This document shows positions 32,942 to 41,830 of a DNA stretch of 64,000 nucleotides, piece by piece. This DNA comes from Vibrio algicola (GTDB taxonomy: Bacteria; Pseudomonadota; Gammaproteobacteria; Enterobacterales; Vibrionaceae). The position numbers and the translations under genes are program-made. A model generated the notes under the pieces. That model saw only the letters and a program-made list of their open reading frames with translations. It ran no database searches and was not told the DNA's origin. Position 1 is the first letter of the stretch; each line of letters begins with the position of its first letter. The stretch covers positions 124,001-188,000 of the forward strand of contig NZ_CP045700.1 of NCBI RefSeq assembly GCF_009601765.2. The letters run 5' to 3'.

Positions 32942-33027
32942 GCGTCTGGTGTTTGGTGAACTCATTTTCTCAGGTGTTAAATAAGAGCTGGGGACCAGAT
33001 GTAGACCACAACCATCAAAAAGAAGTG

Positions 33028-33366
33028 ATGGTTGCGAGTAAAAAGTACGTTCTTTTACTTGATGAAAAAAATGAATTTATGTTTTACACCTTTAATAAAA
33101 CATACGATCCATTTGCTCGCGTGGGTGAGGTTAGTCGAAGCTTTAATAACCTACACGGTGAGGTTAATCCTTTCTCACTGTTTATCGAAATAGAAAAATT
33201 CATTCGATATTTATTTTCGCGAGGCGTGACGTATTTCTATTTTTCATGTGAGGAGGAGCGTTTCGATATCTATCAATTTTTCATTTCACGCTTGGTGAAA
33301 AAAGCGGGGTATTACTCGACAAATCATAAGCAAGGCAATGAGTTCTATGTCTATAAGTGCTTATGA
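33028..33366 (+). CDS. Hypothetical protein
   Basis: About 112 residues from the ATG at 33028, which has AAAAGAAG in front; the open frame reaches back to 32932, but that part overlaps the tRNA terminator. Rich in Phe and Tyr (YFYFSCEEERFDIYQFF), soluble, mixed alpha/beta character. No family recognised. Its stop overlaps the convergent PACE gene by 6 bp. Confidence 0.5.
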   Translation: MVASKKYVLLLDEKNEFMFYTFNKTYDPFARVGEVSRSFNNLHGEVNPFSLFIEIEKFIRYLFSRGVTYFYFSCEEERFDIYQFFISRLVKKAGYYSTNHKQGNEFYVYKCL

Positions 33367-33783
33367 TCTGATTGGCGCAATTGGGAAGACTTTATCGTAA
33401 GCTAAGTTATAAACAAAAGCATAGATCAAGTAAAATATCACCATGCCAAAATCTAAAATTAAGGCATCAATAAGGCTGATGTGTAACCACCAAGCCATGA
33501 TAGGTAAGGTGATAAATAACAAGCCAAACTCAAAGAGAACAGCGTGTAGAATGCGTATTAACGTTGTTTTATGCAACTGTCCCGTGCGTTTTAGCATCGC
33601 TTTATCAAATAGGATGTTGTAAAAATAATTCCATACCGTGGCAATGACGGAAAATACTATCGCGAGTACCCCTATTTCTCCCATATCCATATTAAAAATC
33701 TTGCTGATCCCAAAGATTAAAATGATCAACCCGAGCACTTCAAAGCCAACGGTGTGTCTGATCCGGTCTAATTTACTGCGCAT
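33361..33783 (-). CDS. PACE-family multidrug efflux transporter
   Basis: 140 residues with four membrane helices in two bacterial transmembrane pair (BTP) domains. The conserved early Glu is present in GFEVLGLIIL, and the family motif W-N-x-x-Y-N-x-x-F-D appears as WNYFYNILFDK. Known members such as AceI export chlorhexidine, diamines and other biocides with protons. Transcribed opposite to the PTS gene. Confidence 0.87.
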   Translation of the reverse strand: MRSKLDRIRHTVGFEVLGLIILIFGISKIFNMDMGEIGVLAIVFSVIATVWNYFYNILFDKAMLKRTGQLHKTTLIRILHAVLFEFGLLFITLPIMAWWLHISLIDALILDFGMVIFYLIYAFVYNLAYDKVFPIAPIRS

Positions 33784-34041
33784 ATTTTCCTCAGGTGATC
33801 CCTTTTTATTTTCAGCTCTTTTATAACTGATTTTTTAGACATATTGTTATTTTTCACATCATTATACTAGTCATTCGAGTTATGCACTTTGATATTGCAC
33901 CCAAAAAAGGAATAATTGCGCCAGTTCACACTTTTTGATTGGTGTTACAATAATCCAGTAAATGCATTTTATTTACAATTACACACACTTTTAATGAGTG
34001 CTATTCTTCTTGTCATATTCACAATTATAGCGAGAAGAATC

Positions 34042-35958
34042 ATGCACTCCTTGATCAATAAAAACCTCGTTTGCTTGGACTTAAAGTCTGATAACAAACA
34101 AGATCTGCTTAATGAAATGGCTGAGCTATTGGCGGCAAATCAATGCGTTTCAAACAAAGATGCCTATTTAAAAGACGTTTGGGCACGAGAAGAGCTTGGT
34201 TCGACCGGTTTTGAAGATGGGATCGCCATCCCTCATGCAAAAAGTGCTGCGGTGATCAAACCTGCATTCGCGGTGGGTATTCACCGTACTGGTATTGATT
34301 ATGGCGCGGATGATGGTGAGCTATCCAACGTATTCTTTATGCTTGCTTCACCCGATGGTGGCGATAATCACCACATTGAAGTTCTAGCACAAATTTCTAG
34401 TAAAATTATTGAAGATGGTTTTCTTGATTCACTGCGCAGCGCCACTACGCGTGAACAAATTATCGAATTACTCGTGGGCAGCGACGTTGCCGAGCAAGCA
34501 ACCCCTGCCGCAACATCAACGCCATCAAACGCTGCTAATTTCGCAGCTGAAGAAAAACCATCGGCATGGAAAGCGACCCTTTCTCGCATGAAGCAGCACT
34601 TATTGTTTGGTACTTCCCACATGATCCCATTTATTGTCGCGGGTGGGGTTTTACTCTCGCTGTCGGTGATGATCTCAGGTAAAGGTGCGGTACCGGAAAC
34701 AGGGGTGTTAAAAGACATCGCCACTATGGGGATTGCAGGTTTAACCATATTTACCGCCGTTCTTGGTGGTTATATTGCGTACTCGATTGCTGATAAACCA
34801 GGTCTTGCGCCGGGTATGATTGGTTCTTGGATCGCGGTGCAACAATACAACACCGGCTTTTTAGGTGCGATTGTGGTTGGCTTCTTAGCGGGCTTTATTG
34901 TGCTGCAACTTAAACGGATTAAATTCCCAGATAGCATGGCATCGCTAGGTTCTATCTTTATCTATCCGCTAATTGGTACTTTCCTCACTTGTAGTATTGT
35001 GATGTGGGTGATTGGCGAACCTATTGCGGGCATGATGGCAGCAATGAACCATTGGTTAGCCAGTATGGCAGGCAGCGGTAAAGTGATGCTTGGCGCGATC
35101 TTAGGTGGTATGACAGCCTTTGATATGGGCGGTCCAATCAACAAAGTTGCGACGTTATTTGCTCAAACTCAAGTGGACTCTCAACCGTGGTTGATGGGTG
35201 GCGTTGGTATCGCAATTTGTGTTCCACCACTGGGTATGGCACTGGCTACTTTCCTTTCTCCAAAGCGTTATAAAAGAGACGAACGTGAAGCCGGTAAAGC
35301 CGCTGCGATCATGGGTATGATTGGTATTACAGAAGGTGCGATCCCATTTGCTGCTGCCGATCCAATTCGTGTTATTCCTGCCATTGTCGCTGGTGGTATG
35401 GTTGGTAACATTGTGGGCTTTATGATGAATGTTATTAACCACGCACCTTGGGGTGGCTGGATTGTTCTGCCCGTGGTGGATGGCAAAATTGGTTATATCG
35501 TCGGTACGATTGCGGGCGCGGTTACCACAGCCATCATTGTTAACTTGTTGAAAAAACCAGTGACAGAAGACGAAGATGATTATGAAGTAAATGCGGCGCC
35601 AGTAGAGTCGATTTCAGAAGAGGGCGTGGCGCAAGTTCTGGCGATCACCGCTTGTCCATCTGGCGTGGCACATACTTTCTTAGCCGCAAAAAGCTTAGAA
35701 AAAGCCGCAGCTAAAATGGGTGTTAAAATTAAAGTTGAAACTCAAGGCGCAAACGGGATTGTAAACCGCATTACCCCTAAAGATATTGCCAATGCTGAGT
35801 TTATTATCTTTGCCCACGATGTAGCGATAAAAGATCCACAACGTTTCACCGGCATGAATATTGTGGATACACACACCAAACATGCGATGAATGCACCGGA
35901 AGAGTTGATCCAATCGAAATTGAGCTCAAGCCCAACTAAGGTTGCGACGATTAAATAA
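34042..35958 (+). CDS. PTS fructose-family transporter EIIABC
   Basis: A 638-residue single-chain permease with order A-C-B. EIIA (residues ~1-145) has its active His in GIAIPHAKS, EIIC (~190-520) has GGPINKVATLF and ITEGAIPFAAADP, and EIIB (~555-638) has the Cys in AITACPSGVAHTFLA. I placed the start at 34042, after GAGAAG, because EIIA homology begins there; the open frame continues 42 codons upstream. The sugar is not determined: fructose, mannose or mannosylglycerate are all handled by this family, and no sugar-specific enzyme lies beside it. Confidence 0.9.
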   Translation: MHSLINKNLVCLDLKSDNKQDLLNEMAELLAANQCVSNKDAYLKDVWAREELGSTGFEDGIAIPHAKSAAVIKPAFAVGIHRTGIDYGADDGELSNVFFMLASPDGGDNHHIEVLAQISSKIIEDGFLDSLRSATTREQIIELLVGSDVAEQATPAATSTPSNAANFAAEEKPSAWKATLSRMKQHLLFGTSHMIPFIVAGGVLLSLSVMISGKGAVPETGVLKDIATMGIAGLTIFTAVLGGYIAYSIADKPGLAPGMIGSWIAVQQYNTGFLGAIVVGFLAGFIVLQLKRIKFPDSMASLGSIFIYPLIGTFLTCSIVMWVIGEPIAGMMAAMNHWLASMAGSGKVMLGAILGGMTAFDMGGPINKVATLFAQTQVDSQPWLMGGVGIAICVPPLGMALATFLSPKRYKRDEREAGKAAAIMGMIGITEGAIPFAAADPIRVIPAIVAGGMVGNIVGFMMNVINHAPWGGWIVLPVVDGKIGYIVGTIAGAVTTAIIVNLLKKPVTEDEDDYEVNAAPVESISEEGVAQVLAITACPSGVAHTFLAAKSLEKAAAKMGVKIKVETQGANGIVNRITPKDIANAEFIIFAHDVAIKDPQRFTGMNIVDTHTKHAMNAPEELIQSKLSSSPTKVATIK

Positions 35959-35971
35959 AATTATAATGATG

Positions 35972-36010
35972 AAAAATCAGTGGTCAGTATATCTGGTCAC
36001 TGATTTTTTT
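35972..36010. terminator. Terminator after PTS EIIABC
   Basis: AAAAATCAGTG pairs with CACTGATTTTTT around a loop that itself contains a paired GGTCAG/CTGGTC-like core. T tract on the plus strand, A tract on the other side. Confidence 0.85.
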
Positions 36011-36138
36011 GTTTAAGAGATGTTATTATTTCAATCGTTTACTCTTTTAAAAAAATAGCGCTTGAAATTATCAATACCTGTGTTGTTATCGGCGATCGTA
36101 CTTACTGCAAAGCCGATATTTATACATTATCCATAACA

Positions 36139-37038
36139 TTATTGTTGGTAAGTCTTGACATGTTCTTGAATGGCTTTGACGATAGAATTCTTAATTTCTT
36201 TGATATTTTTAGCATGCGGGCACCACAGTGAGATAGGAAGTTTCATTCCTTCGAGCATTGTGTCTAGCTTGAGTGGCGAAATACCATCAATAGAAAATTG
36301 AGATTCTGACAGAGCCCTAGGTAGCAATGCCCAACCAATACCTTCTTTAATCATTTTGATCACTAATGCTAATTGGTCAACGTGCTCATTGTTGGCTGAA
36401 AGAGTGAACTTTTCACCTAGCCCCTCATCGACTAATGACTTTAGCATTAATTGTCGCTCTGTTTGCAAAGAGCTGTAAATAAGACTCTTATCCATTTTAG
36501 CTAATTCTCCTCCCGTTTTTACATAAGGGATAAATTCAACGTGCCCCAAGAAAGTTGAATCCATACTATGCATGGCAGTACTTTCGTAAATATTGACTAA
36601 GCCAAAATGAATGGATCCATCAACAATACCTTGCTTTATAGTGGTGCGATCCCGAACGATAAATTCGACTTTCAAGGTAGGGAAGTCTTGAATTAACTGT
36701 TGACGAATAAGGTAAAGCGCTTGATGAGGGATAAAACTAGGATAGGCAATAACAATGCGTTCTAAACCACCATAGGATAAGCTTAATGCAATTTTATCAA
36801 ACACTCTTGCTTGTTCGATCGTTTGCTTTGCGTATCGATATAGTAGGTGACCATCTTCTGTTGGTTCAACCGAACGGCCAATGCGTTCAAAAAGAGAGAT
36901 CGCTAATTGATCTTCTAGATTTGTGATGACTTGACCAATCGTAGTGCGGTGCTTATTCAGTTTAACGGCTGCTTTACTAAACGACAGTTGTTCATACACA
37001 GTAATAAATGCAAGAAGCTGTTCAAGACTAAAGTTCAT
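36139..37038 (-). CDS. LysR-family transcriptional regulator
   Basis: 299 residues. N-terminal winged helix-turn-helix (QLLAFITVYEQLSFSKAAVK, then NKHRTTIGQVITNLEDQLA) with the LysR pattern, and a C-terminal two-lobed effector domain. It lies 80 bp after the PdxY-like gene on the same strand, possibly in one transcript. Targets unknown; the closest candidates are its own transcript and the membrane-protein genes downstream of it in the window. Confidence 0.88.
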   Translation of the reverse strand: MNFSLEQLLAFITVYEQLSFSKAAVKLNKHRTTIGQVITNLEDQLAISLFERIGRSVEPTEDGHLLYRYAKQTIEQARVFDKIALSLSYGGLERIVIAYPSFIPHQALYLIRQQLIQDFPTLKVEFIVRDRTTIKQGIVDGSIHFGLVNIYESTAMHSMDSTFLGHVEFIPYVKTGGELAKMDKSLIYSSLQTERQLMLKSLVDEGLGEKFTLSANNEHVDQLALVIKMIKEGIGWALLPRALSESQFSIDGISPLKLDTMLEGMKLPISLWCPHAKNIKEIKNSIVKAIQEHVKTYQQ

Positions 37039-37119
37039 ATCATTCTCAATTTACTGACTTATAAAATCAGCATACCATTAATGCAGTGTTGATAACCATA
37101 ATAAATAGTTGGTAATATT

Positions 37120-38004
37120 TTAAGTTGTTGATATTGTTTTCTTAAAGTTAATTTTTTGCAGTGGAAAATTAAACGTAGGTTCCACAAATTCATACTGAGC
37201 ACTGACGGTTTCGAGTTCACAACTATTATTATCACGTGTTAGCTCAAGCACGCCATATAGGGCATTATTGGTGTGTTGTAATGCTGCGACAGGGGACATT
37301 TGGTTAACTAAACAAGCAGTAAACAATGCGGTAACTAAAGCACCAACACCTACGGGTGAACGTGTGAATTCTATCCATGGTCGTTGACTTATATATATAA
37401 CTTTTGGTGTGGCTAACATCATCGTACATGTTTTCTCTGCAACGATAGGTAAGTGTTTTATTAAGATAATGTTAGGGCCCATAGTTAAGGCACGTTGACA
37501 AGCGTATATTGCGTCTTCAATGTTATTTATCTTAAGACCTGTAAGTTGCTCTAGTTCATATTGGTTCGATACAACAACATCAGAAATAGGCACAAGTTGT
37601 TGTATAATCTGCGTTTGTATTTGTTCGAAATGAACCGACGCTTCTACATGGTTTTCTATGGCGGGATCGCAAACATAGAGAGCGCTATGGTTTCTATTTT
37701 TCACTTGCGTTATAGCTTGATTCACCGCCGTACATTGCTCTGTATTACTAAGGTAACCAGAAATGACTGCTTGGCAGTTTGAAAGTTGATGAATGTTATC
37801 GAGCCCTTGAATAGCGGCGTTAATATCGTCAGCCGGATAAGATCTACCTGTCCAACCTTGTTGGTATTGAGTGTGGTTTGAGTATTGCCCTGTGTGGATC
37901 GGCCATATATCTATACCCATACGTTGAATAGGAAACACTGCTGAGCTGTTTCCGTCATGCCCATAAACAACATGGGGTTGAATTGAAATTATGCCTTTCA
38001 TCAT
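37120..38004 (-). CDS. PdxY-like pyridoxal-kinase homologue lacking the catalytic Asp
   Basis: A ribokinase-fold protein, 294 residues. It opens like PdxY (SIQPHVVYGHDGNSSAVFPI, FSNHTQY-like YSNHTQYQQGWTG) and has the NQYELEQLTGL block. In PdxY and PdxK the anion-hole motif reads GVGD, with Asp as the catalytic base; here it reads PVGVGALVTALF, with Ala at residue 222. The codon is GCT, so this is not a reading error of a near-stop. The protein may be inactive as a kinase and serve as a vitamin B6 binder or regulator. It lies upstream of the LysR gene on the same strand. Confidence 0.8.
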   Translation of the reverse strand: MMKGIISIQPHVVYGHDGNSSAVFPIQRMGIDIWPIHTGQYSNHTQYQQGWTGRSYPADDINAAIQGLDNIHQLSNCQAVISGYLSNTEQCTAVNQAITQVKNRNHSALYVCDPAIENHVEASVHFEQIQTQIIQQLVPISDVVVSNQYELEQLTGLKINNIEDAIYACQRALTMGPNIILIKHLPIVAEKTCTMMLATPKVIYISQRPWIEFTRSPVGVGALVTALFTACLVNQMSPVAALQHTNNALYGVLELTRDNNSCELETVSAQYEFVEPTFNFPLQKINFKKTISTT

Positions 38005-38177
38005 TGATATCTAAACCTGGATTAGTCATTATTTTTCTATCGTAAAGCGTGTCGTTTCATTTCCCCCAATCTCTTTCTATGGGGAGTATTCTATAAATTT
38101 GACAGTGATTTTCGATGAAATGTTGATATAAAAAAGGAAATAAAAATCTAACTCCCTTTTCGTAACGTTGATTATTT

Positions 38178-38786
38178 TTATTGATAAAGTTCGATACCCG
38201 ATGCGTTAATGACATAGCCAGTTTGGATGGCTTGATCACCGTCAGACAGCGCAACCGAAGTTTTGACAGAGCTGGACTTGATATCACCAGTTACCCAGAC
38301 CGGAGTGTACAAGCTTTGTAATTCATGACCCTCGGGGAATTTGACCAAAATAGTTTGGTTGATTGGTGGGGGTGGTGTGTGGATACAAGCTCCTGCGGTT
38401 GGAACTAAAAGGAACTGAGTGCCGATTAAGCCTTCCATTTCGATAGGAACTAAAAAACCGGCCATTTTCATATCTTTAATGTTCAACTCAGGGACAACAT
38501 CTGATGTTTGTTGTGTACGTTGCTCAAGCATTTCTTGTACGTCTAAGCCAAATTTCTTCGCTAGGGTGACACGCTGAGTATATCCATCATTTTCCATTGG
38601 ACTTAACTGGCGAGTTTTTTTAACGACTTCATACGCGTAAATCTCGGAAAGTAGAGCTTTATTGCTGGGTGAAAGGTTTTGATATTGACTCTGCAGTGGT
38701 CTTAGTGACGGCCAAGTAATCGTTTCAGATGCTTGTACATATAGACTAAAAAGAGTTGAAACAATAAGTGAGATGGCATATTTCAT
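38178..38786 (-). CDS. DUF3299 exported protein
   Basis: About 202 residues starting at the ATG at 38786, which gives a typical signal peptide (MKYAISLIVSTLFSLYVQA). The mature part contains the family core: DMKMAGFLVPIEMEGL, then TAGACIHTPPPPINQTILV with a conserved Cys-His pair. The function of DUF3299 is unknown; these proteins are periplasmic and often accompany export systems. Same strand as the peptidase gene, about 100 bp downstream of it. Confidence 0.8.
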   Translation of the reverse strand: MKYAISLIVSTLFSLYVQASETITWPSLRPLQSQYQNLSPSNKALLSEIYAYEVVKKTRQLSPMENDGYTQRVTLAKKFGLDVQEMLEQRTQQTSDVVPELNIKDMKMAGFLVPIEMEGLIGTQFLLVPTAGACIHTPPPPINQTILVKFPEGHELQSLYTPVWVTGDIKSSSVKTSVALSDGDQAIQTGYVINASGIELYQ

Positions 38787-38888
38787 GTCGGGATTGTCCA
38801 ATGATGGTAACTAATATCAATAATGGCTAAGAAAACCTTAACCATTTTTTTGATCTGAATTGACTTAATACAGCATGGTCGACTCTGT

Positions 38889-40409
38889 CTATAGGCTCTC
38901 TAAGTTATCCATAATTTGGTAAAAGAACCCGATTGAACGCCCGTACTCTTCAACTAATATGCGTTCATTCACTCCATGGAAACCTTCAAATTCTTTTACG
39001 TTTTCTAGTTGAATCGCGGTCATTGTGTAAACATCAGGCGCAAAATCGCGAGCTTGGAAGTGCTTAGAGTCTGAACCACCAATAACAAAGAACGGCGATA
39101 CAATTAGATCATTCCCCCAAGTTTGGCGAATAGTTTTCTCTAGAATTTTGTAACCTTCACCACTTGGATCGGCCACATTGGTTGCCGGTGTTGATGCTGA
39201 AATATCACGAATGGTCATTCTGTCATCGTTGATTGCTTTCTTCACGTGTTCAATAATGACTTCTGGCGTATCACCAGGCATAGGTCTAAAGTTCACAACT
39301 GCGGTAGCTGCTGGTGGCAGTACGTTATCTTTAATGCCGGCATTAAACATTGTCACCGCTGTTGTGGTATGAAGCATCGCACGCGTCACCTGATTTTTAG
39401 ACATTACATCAATAAATTCTTTTTCTAAATCCGTCACTGTGTCGCCGTCACCATAGGCGACTGCTTTATATAATGGTTGTTGCGCTTCTGGTAGCTCTGG
39501 ACCCATGTATCTATATTGGTATCTCACGGCCTCGTGAATTTTGTAAGGGAATTGCGCCGCCTCTACTTTTTCAACAGCTTTCGCGAGGGCGACAATATTT
39601 GACTCTTCACCCGGTTGTGATGAATGGCCACCGATACCGTTGATGGCAATTTCTAAGCTGACAAACCCTTTTTGAGCAATACCAATTAATGCGGTATTTT
39701 CACGAATGCCTGGGAATATACCGGGTACAAGCGGTGCTGATTCATCCATAACAAAAGCGATTTTTTTATAGCGTTGCTCAATAATATCGGCGGCATGTTT
39801 TGCTCCTTCTGGTCCACCGACTTCTTCATCGTGACCGAATACAAATAAAATTGTACGCTCTGGCTGGAAGCCCTCTTTTAGTTTCATTTCTGTTGCTTCT
39901 AACAGTGCTTGTAGCTGGTTTTTATCATCAAGTGAGCCACGACCCCATATATAGCCATCTTTAATTACGCCAGAAAAGGGGGCTTCTTTCCACTGATCAC
40001 GAGATTCTTCAGCGATAGGCACAACATCTTGGTGTGCCATAAAGACCGCTGGAGCTAAATCTGGGTTTTTACCTTCCCATGTATAGATCAAGCTAAACGG
40101 ACGTGGGTCTCCTACTTCCTCACGCTTTAACGTTTTATGAACCAGAGGGTAAGACTTTGCAAGAAACTCATGGTAATCACGGAATGCTTGTTCATCAAAG
40201 TCACTACGATCTTGATTTGAAATAGTTTTAAATTGAACCGCTTGCGATAAGCGTTGAGCGGCACCTTCTAAATCAACTTGAATTTCTACTTTCTCAACAC
40301 CTTGCATTTGCATTGAGCTAAAGTCTTGTTCATCAGCCCAAGCAGAAACGCATGCAGTCAGTGCTAACGCTGAAGCGATACTAGTAAAGAGTCTTGATTT
40401 TTTCGTCAT
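38889..40409 (-). CDS. M20-family metallopeptidase (carboxypeptidase-like), exported
   Basis: 506 residues with an N-terminal signal peptide ending near SAWA. The zinc ligands of M20 enzymes are in place: His and Asp in VFMAHQDVVP, the bridging Asp in GRGSLDDKNQL, catalytic Glu pair in FGHDEEVGG, Asp in FVMDESAPL and the late His in GGSDSKHFQARDF. The insert between is the dimerisation domain. Of the type related to carboxypeptidase S/PM20D1, which cleave or form N-acyl amino acids. The substrate is unknown. Confidence 0.88.
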   Translation of the reverse strand: MTKKSRLFTSIASALALTACVSAWADEQDFSSMQMQGVEKVEIQVDLEGAAQRLSQAVQFKTISNQDRSDFDEQAFRDYHEFLAKSYPLVHKTLKREEVGDPRPFSLIYTWEGKNPDLAPAVFMAHQDVVPIAEESRDQWKEAPFSGVIKDGYIWGRGSLDDKNQLQALLEATEMKLKEGFQPERTILFVFGHDEEVGGPEGAKHAADIIEQRYKKIAFVMDESAPLVPGIFPGIRENTALIGIAQKGFVSLEIAINGIGGHSSQPGEESNIVALAKAVEKVEAAQFPYKIHEAVRYQYRYMGPELPEAQQPLYKAVAYGDGDTVTDLEKEFIDVMSKNQVTRAMLHTTTAVTMFNAGIKDNVLPPAATAVVNFRPMPGDTPEVIIEHVKKAINDDRMTIRDISASTPATNVADPSGEGYKILEKTIRQTWGNDLIVSPFFVIGGSDSKHFQARDFAPDVYTMTAIQLENVKEFEGFHGVNERILVEEYGRSIGFFYQIMDNLESL

Positions 40410-40728
40410 AATAAGCAGCCTTAATTGGATAATAAGTGAGCAGTGTTTTACTTGATGTATGCAGTATTATTGAAAAACTCCGCTTAACCCAATCGCATTA
40501 GTAGGACCCAACCCTACATGAGATATAAAGAATAGGTGATATGTATCATTGCCTGTGTAGGGCCTTATTTTTGTACAATCATTACAATTAAGCCTTAATA
40601 AATGAAAACATGTCACGCTCGAAACTCACTCGTGGACTGTTTGATGGGTTTTATCCTACATAAGTGATTATTCGCCTTTCTAACCATAAGCTAATCTCAA
40701 TGCTTTCATATTACTATTGAGGTTCATT
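40410..40728. promoter_or_regulatory. Divergent intergenic region between M20 peptidase and efflux operon
   Basis: 319 bp without a gene. It contains an inverted repeat GTAGG-N7-CCTAC (40501-40517) of the loose T-N11-A kind bound by LysR-type regulators, and a second partial copy (GTGTAGGG) near 40555. I cannot name the regulator. Confidence 0.35.
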
Positions 40729-40941
40729 ATGAACGCCATTCCACATGAACTTACGTGGGGAGAGATTTATTTTCCTCCTTCGTTATTAGTCGTCGCTTTA
40801 GCTTATGGTTTTACTAATTTGGTGACTAAGGCCGTTGTTAAAACAGGGTTGTATCGTTGTGTTGCTTTTCCGGTCATTGCTGAAATTAGTCTAATGATCA
40901 TTTTTATCGGAGCAATCAGTCGTTTTATCCCAATGTTTTGA
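40729..40941 (+). CDS. DUF1656 small membrane protein (AaeX-like)
   Basis: 70 residues with two membrane helices. It starts at the ATG after GAGG, with the family-type sequence HELTWGEIYFPPSLLVV. DUF1656 proteins precede HlyD- and FUSC-type genes in aaeXAB-like efflux operons, as here. The next gene starts 11 bp after its stop. Confidence 0.87.
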   Translation: MNAIPHELTWGEIYFPPSLLVVALAYGFTNLVTKAVVKTGLYRCVAFPVIAEISLMIIFIGAISRFIPMF

Positions 40942-40952
40942 GGTGGATTACA

Positions 40953-41816
40953 ATGTTCAAACGTTACTTTATTACTCTATTGCTAGTGCTTGGTGCTGGC
41001 ACCGTGATTGCCCATTTTTATAGCCTCTATACTCAGAACCCATGGACTCGAGATGGACACATCAATGCTTATATTGTCTCAATTACTCCTCGGGTGACTG
41101 GGCAAGTGACAGCGCTTCATGTGTCAGATAACAGCGAAGTTAAAAAAGGGGATATGTTATTTGAGATTGATGACAGCCTTTACAAAGTGGCTTATCACAA
41201 AGCGTTGGCCTCTTTGCATCAAGCGCAAGTTGCTCTTGATAAAGCGCTTAACCAAGAAAAACGCGCTAAGGCTCTTCAGAAACGCTTACCTGGTGCGGTG
41301 CCTGTTTTAACGCTGGATAATTTAGACAATAGCGTTCAATCCGCAATCGCAAATTTAAATATGACAAAAGCGGTGGTTGAAGAAGCGAAGCTCAACTTGA
41401 ATTACACCAAGGTATTTGCATCAACTGATGGGTTTATTACTAACTTTAATCTTCGTGTTGGTTCTCAAGTCGTAGCGAATACTCCGGTTGTTGCACTGAT
41501 TGATGCGAATAGCTTTTGGGTTGATGGTTATTTTAAGGAAACCGATCTAGAAGGTGTTAATCCAAATGACACAGCTTTTATTACTTTACTAACGAACTCG
41601 AATGAAGTGTTGGAAGGAAAGGTCAAAAGTATTGGTTATGGCATTGCAAAACAAGATGGTGTGACAGGAGAGGCGTTGCTTCCCAATGTTAACCCTAACT
41701 TCCAATGGATCCGTCTTGCCCAACGTATCCCAATCAAAGTAACCCTGACGACATTGCCAAGTAACGTTCAACTCCGTGTTGGTATGACGGCTTCTATTAA
41801 GATCATTAAAGAATAA
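40953..41816 (+). CDS. HlyD/AaeA-type membrane fusion protein
   Basis: 287 residues, one N-terminal membrane anchor (~residues 5-25), then a biotinyl-lipoyl-like hairpin domain (VTPRVTGQVTALHV-like start, VKKGDMLFEID), a coiled-coil hairpin and the second half-lipoyl (GFITNFNLRVGSQV), then a beta-barrel. The ATG at 40953 has GAGGTGG in front. It links the inner-membrane FUSC pump to the outer membrane in an AaeAB-like aromatic-acid or drug efflux system. Confidence 0.88.
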   Translation: MFKRYFITLLLVLGAGTVIAHFYSLYTQNPWTRDGHINAYIVSITPRVTGQVTALHVSDNSEVKKGDMLFEIDDSLYKVAYHKALASLHQAQVALDKALNQEKRAKALQKRLPGAVPVLTLDNLDNSVQSAIANLNMTKAVVEEAKLNLNYTKVFASTDGFITNFNLRVGSQVVANTPVVALIDANSFWVDGYFKETDLEGVNPNDTAFITLLTNSNEVLEGKVKSIGYGIAKQDGVTGEALLPNVNPNFQWIRLAQRIPIKVTLTTLPSNVQLRVGMTASIKIIKE

Positions 41817-41830
41817 AAGAGAAAGTAACC

